A DNA stretch of 64,000 nucleotides, from the NCBI RefSeq assembly GCF_030247195.1, contig NC_080672.1, positions 94,374,113-94,438,112 on the forward strand, given 5' to 3'. Under the pieces are notes generated by a model. That model was not told the origin of the DNA and searched no databases. It was given only the letters and a program-made list of their open reading frames with translations. The DNA is from Topomyia yanbarensis (Eukaryota > Arthropoda > Insecta > Diptera > Culicidae). Shown here in pieces: positions 61,953 to 64,000 of the stretch. Both the position numbers and the translations under genes were made by a program. Each line of letters opens with the position of its first letter. Positions within the stretch are counted from its first letter, which is position 1.

Positions 61953-64000
61953 TTATAACTGATAATCATGGTATTTCAAAGGCAGATTCCTGGTTCGTTG
62001 CTCTCTAGTTGGTGACCGATGTGATGATACTGTAACTGATGATGCATCTTCATCGAAACCTTCGAAATTCTTCTTGTGAATTGTCGTCTCCTGCTTCCTG
62101 TAACTCTGCTCGCTGAGAGTCCTCATTGTGCACTGGAGCTTCAATGTGTGCCTGTGTTGTATCAATGACTTTTTTCAAATGTGCCACGTTTCGGTCATAC
62201 GATCTTCCATTTAAGGGGTCTTCAATCGTTACTCGCGGTCCCAAACGATCAACGACCTTGTATTCTTTGGGGTCGAATGTTGTTTGGAGCTTATTGCCTG
62301 GTAACAGATTTTTCATTAACACAGTGTCTCCAAGATCAATTGATGATTTCCTTGCTCTTCTACGAGAGTCCTCATTTTCCCTTCCCTTTTCTTTCAACAT
62401 TTGATCTCTGTCTGCAACATCAGAGGTTGTTGGTGTTGTTTCAATATCCTGCAGAGCTGGGATTTTGGATCTGATGGTTCTACCGTAAAGGAGTTCCGTG
62501 GGTGTGCGTCCAGTTGTAGAATGCGGTGTGGTGTAGTACATCATCAAGTACTCTTGTAAATCCTTACGCCAATCTCTACCAAGAGCATTGCTAATTTGAA
62601 GTCGCTTGAGCAGTGACCGGTTTTGCCTTTCCATCAACCCGTTCTCTTGGGGCCAGTATGGTGTCGAGTGGTTTAAGTGGATACTGTGATTTTGACTGTA
62701 TTCTTCTATCTCAGTACCCACAAACTGTTTTGCGTTATCTAGCGTTATCGTTCTAGGGTAACCCAGACAAGTGAAAATGGTGTTTAGTCTAGTAACAGTT
62801 TCCTTGGCCGTAATTTTGTGCATAACCACTACTTCTTTGTAGCGACTATAGTAGTCGAGACAACCAGTAACTATAAACCGCTCGGCATTGGTCGAAGGAA
62901 GTCAATGGCGACGTCCACCCACGGTTTACATGGCAGTGGTCGTCGTGACATCGGTTCGGGCTTATTCGGCATAGAAACTAGACGGCAGCCTTCGCAATTC
63001 GATTAGTGACCTCGCGATCCATACCAGGCCACCAAACTCAATTCCTAAGACGCCGCTTCATGACAGATTCGCCGGGGTGCCCTTCGTGAGCCAAATCCAG
63101 CATCCTGGAGCGCAGTCTCAACGGGACGACAAGTTTATCGCCACGGACAAGTAGGTCACCTACCATTCCTAGCTCGCCTCTAAATGGTACGTACGGTTTA
63201 ACTTCCGATTCATTCCAGGATCCCTTGTGCAGACACGTCTTCACTGCTGCTAGTGTTGAATCTGCTTCCATTGATTCCTCGAGCTCTTGAATATCGATTG
63301 CTGCGGATTCCATGACTGCCAGCACCATAAACTTATTTTCGACATCAAATTCTTCGGGAGTATCGTCAACAACTAGACGAGACAACGGATCAGCAATGTT
63401 GCTGGAACCTTTACGATATTTTACGGTGAATGAAAAGGATTGCAAACGAAGCACCCATCGCTCGATTCTAGAACAGGGTCTGGACGTTGGTTTGAATATC
63501 GCTTCTAGCGGCTTGTGATCCGCTTCCAGTTCGAAGGTACGACCCAGCAGGTAACAAGAAAAACGCTCGACTGTCCAAACCAACGCGAGGGCTTCCTTCT
63601 CGGTTTGACAGTATCTGTGCTCAGTTTGTGTAAGGCTTTTGCTCGAGTATGCAATCGGGCGAGGGGCGTCATCAGTTGAACCTTCAAATTGTAGCAGAGC
63701 GGCACCGAGAGCCACGGGTGAAGCATCAGCAATGACACGTGTTCGTAGAGAGTTATCGAAGAATCGCAATAACTTAACATTAGCAATCATTTCCTTTAGT
63801 TTTTGTAAACGATTGGTGCTGATCTTTTCCCCACACAAATTTGACCCCAGTGTGCGTTAGTGCCCGCAAAGGTGCAGTAGTGGTCGCAAGATCAGGTAGA
63901 AATCGTCCTACGTAGGTCACAATACCAAGAAAGATTCGCAGTTCTTCCTGGCTGGTTGGTGCTCGAAATTTTTTCAGAGCTTCGATTTTGTTATCCGAAG
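61953..64000 (-). pseudogene. Ty3/gypsy pol remnant (RT end, RNase H, integrase), cut by the window edge
   Basis: Minus strand. 64000-63840 encodes the RT connection (SQEELRIFLGIVTYVGRFLP). 63838-63038 encodes RNase H (VIADASPVALGAALLQ, FELEADHKPLEAIF) and the H2C2 integrase finger start (HEGHPGESVMKRRLR). 63037-62830 continues with WWPGMDREV and PWVDVAIDFL but holds stops and a frameshift. 62829-62050 encodes the integrase core (GYPRTITLDNAKQFVG, STPYWPQENGLMERQNRSL) with Asp and Glu catalytic residues visible. A shifted frame ends pol near 61953 (RNLPLKYHDYQL). The breaks make it nonfunctional as sequenced; the gag end lies outside. Confidence 0.85.

Noticed and set aside
1..64000. tRNA or rRNA genes
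   Set aside because: A visual search for intact A and B boxes with a cloverleaf found only the SINE head at 19268; no rRNA segments were recognised.

Overview
The window is nuclear DNA from an insect, most likely a mosquito (Culicidae, culicine-like). The evidence is spliced genes with GT-AG introns, a MESR4-type protein (a family known to me only from insects), and a very dense load of MITEs, SINE, LINE, Mutator-like, hAT, copia, BEL/Pao and gypsy remnants. Several motifs, such as the GCCTTTCT/AGAAAGGC repeat near 59644, resemble repeats I remember from mosquito genomes. No database was searched, so family names rest on recognised motifs.

Layout. 1-2116 is a 168-bp satellite array, entering from the left edge and broken by one MITE. 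2117-9820 is gene-free and packed with small inverted-repeat elements. 10480-12424 holds two conserved single-exon genes that converge: a ZNF277 homologue (+) and a GSKIP-domain gene (-). 12425-16000 is intergenic. 16080-17011 looks like a 5' noncoding exon ending in a strong splice donor. 17012-36600 is about 19.6 kb of nested repeats without a supportable gene, plausibly the first intron of the next gene.

36610-57975 is the main gene, a three-coding-exon MESR4-like nuclear protein of about 2573 residues with C2H2 fingers in two clusters and a C-terminal ING-like PHD finger. Coding exons are 36610-37648, 45942-48640 and 53992-57975; splice phases match at both junctions. Intron 37649-45941 carries a 1.9-kb foldback element, a copia remnant, a BEL/Pao remnant and a MITE. 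Intron 48641-53991 carries a Mutator-like element, a LINE fragment and, inside that LINE, a 3.77-kb hAT-type element that itself carries two satellite arrays. The 3' UTR and poly(A) signals follow. 59640-64000 holds a mosquito-type repeat, a truncated Mutator-like element and the 3' part of a broken gypsy element running off the right edge.

The most notable structures are: (1) the hAT-type element 49987-53756, with terminal CAGAGGTGGG repeats and an 8-bp target duplication, loaded with a 9-bp satellite and a 455-bp higher-order satellite; (2) three Mutator-like elements that share internal sequence but have terminal arrays of different tandem repeats; (3) a 2.75-kb noncoding poly(A) retroposon with a 40-bp target duplication and an empty-site paralogue in the same window; (4) a MITE family with 4-bp A/T target duplications, one of whose empty sites is also present here.
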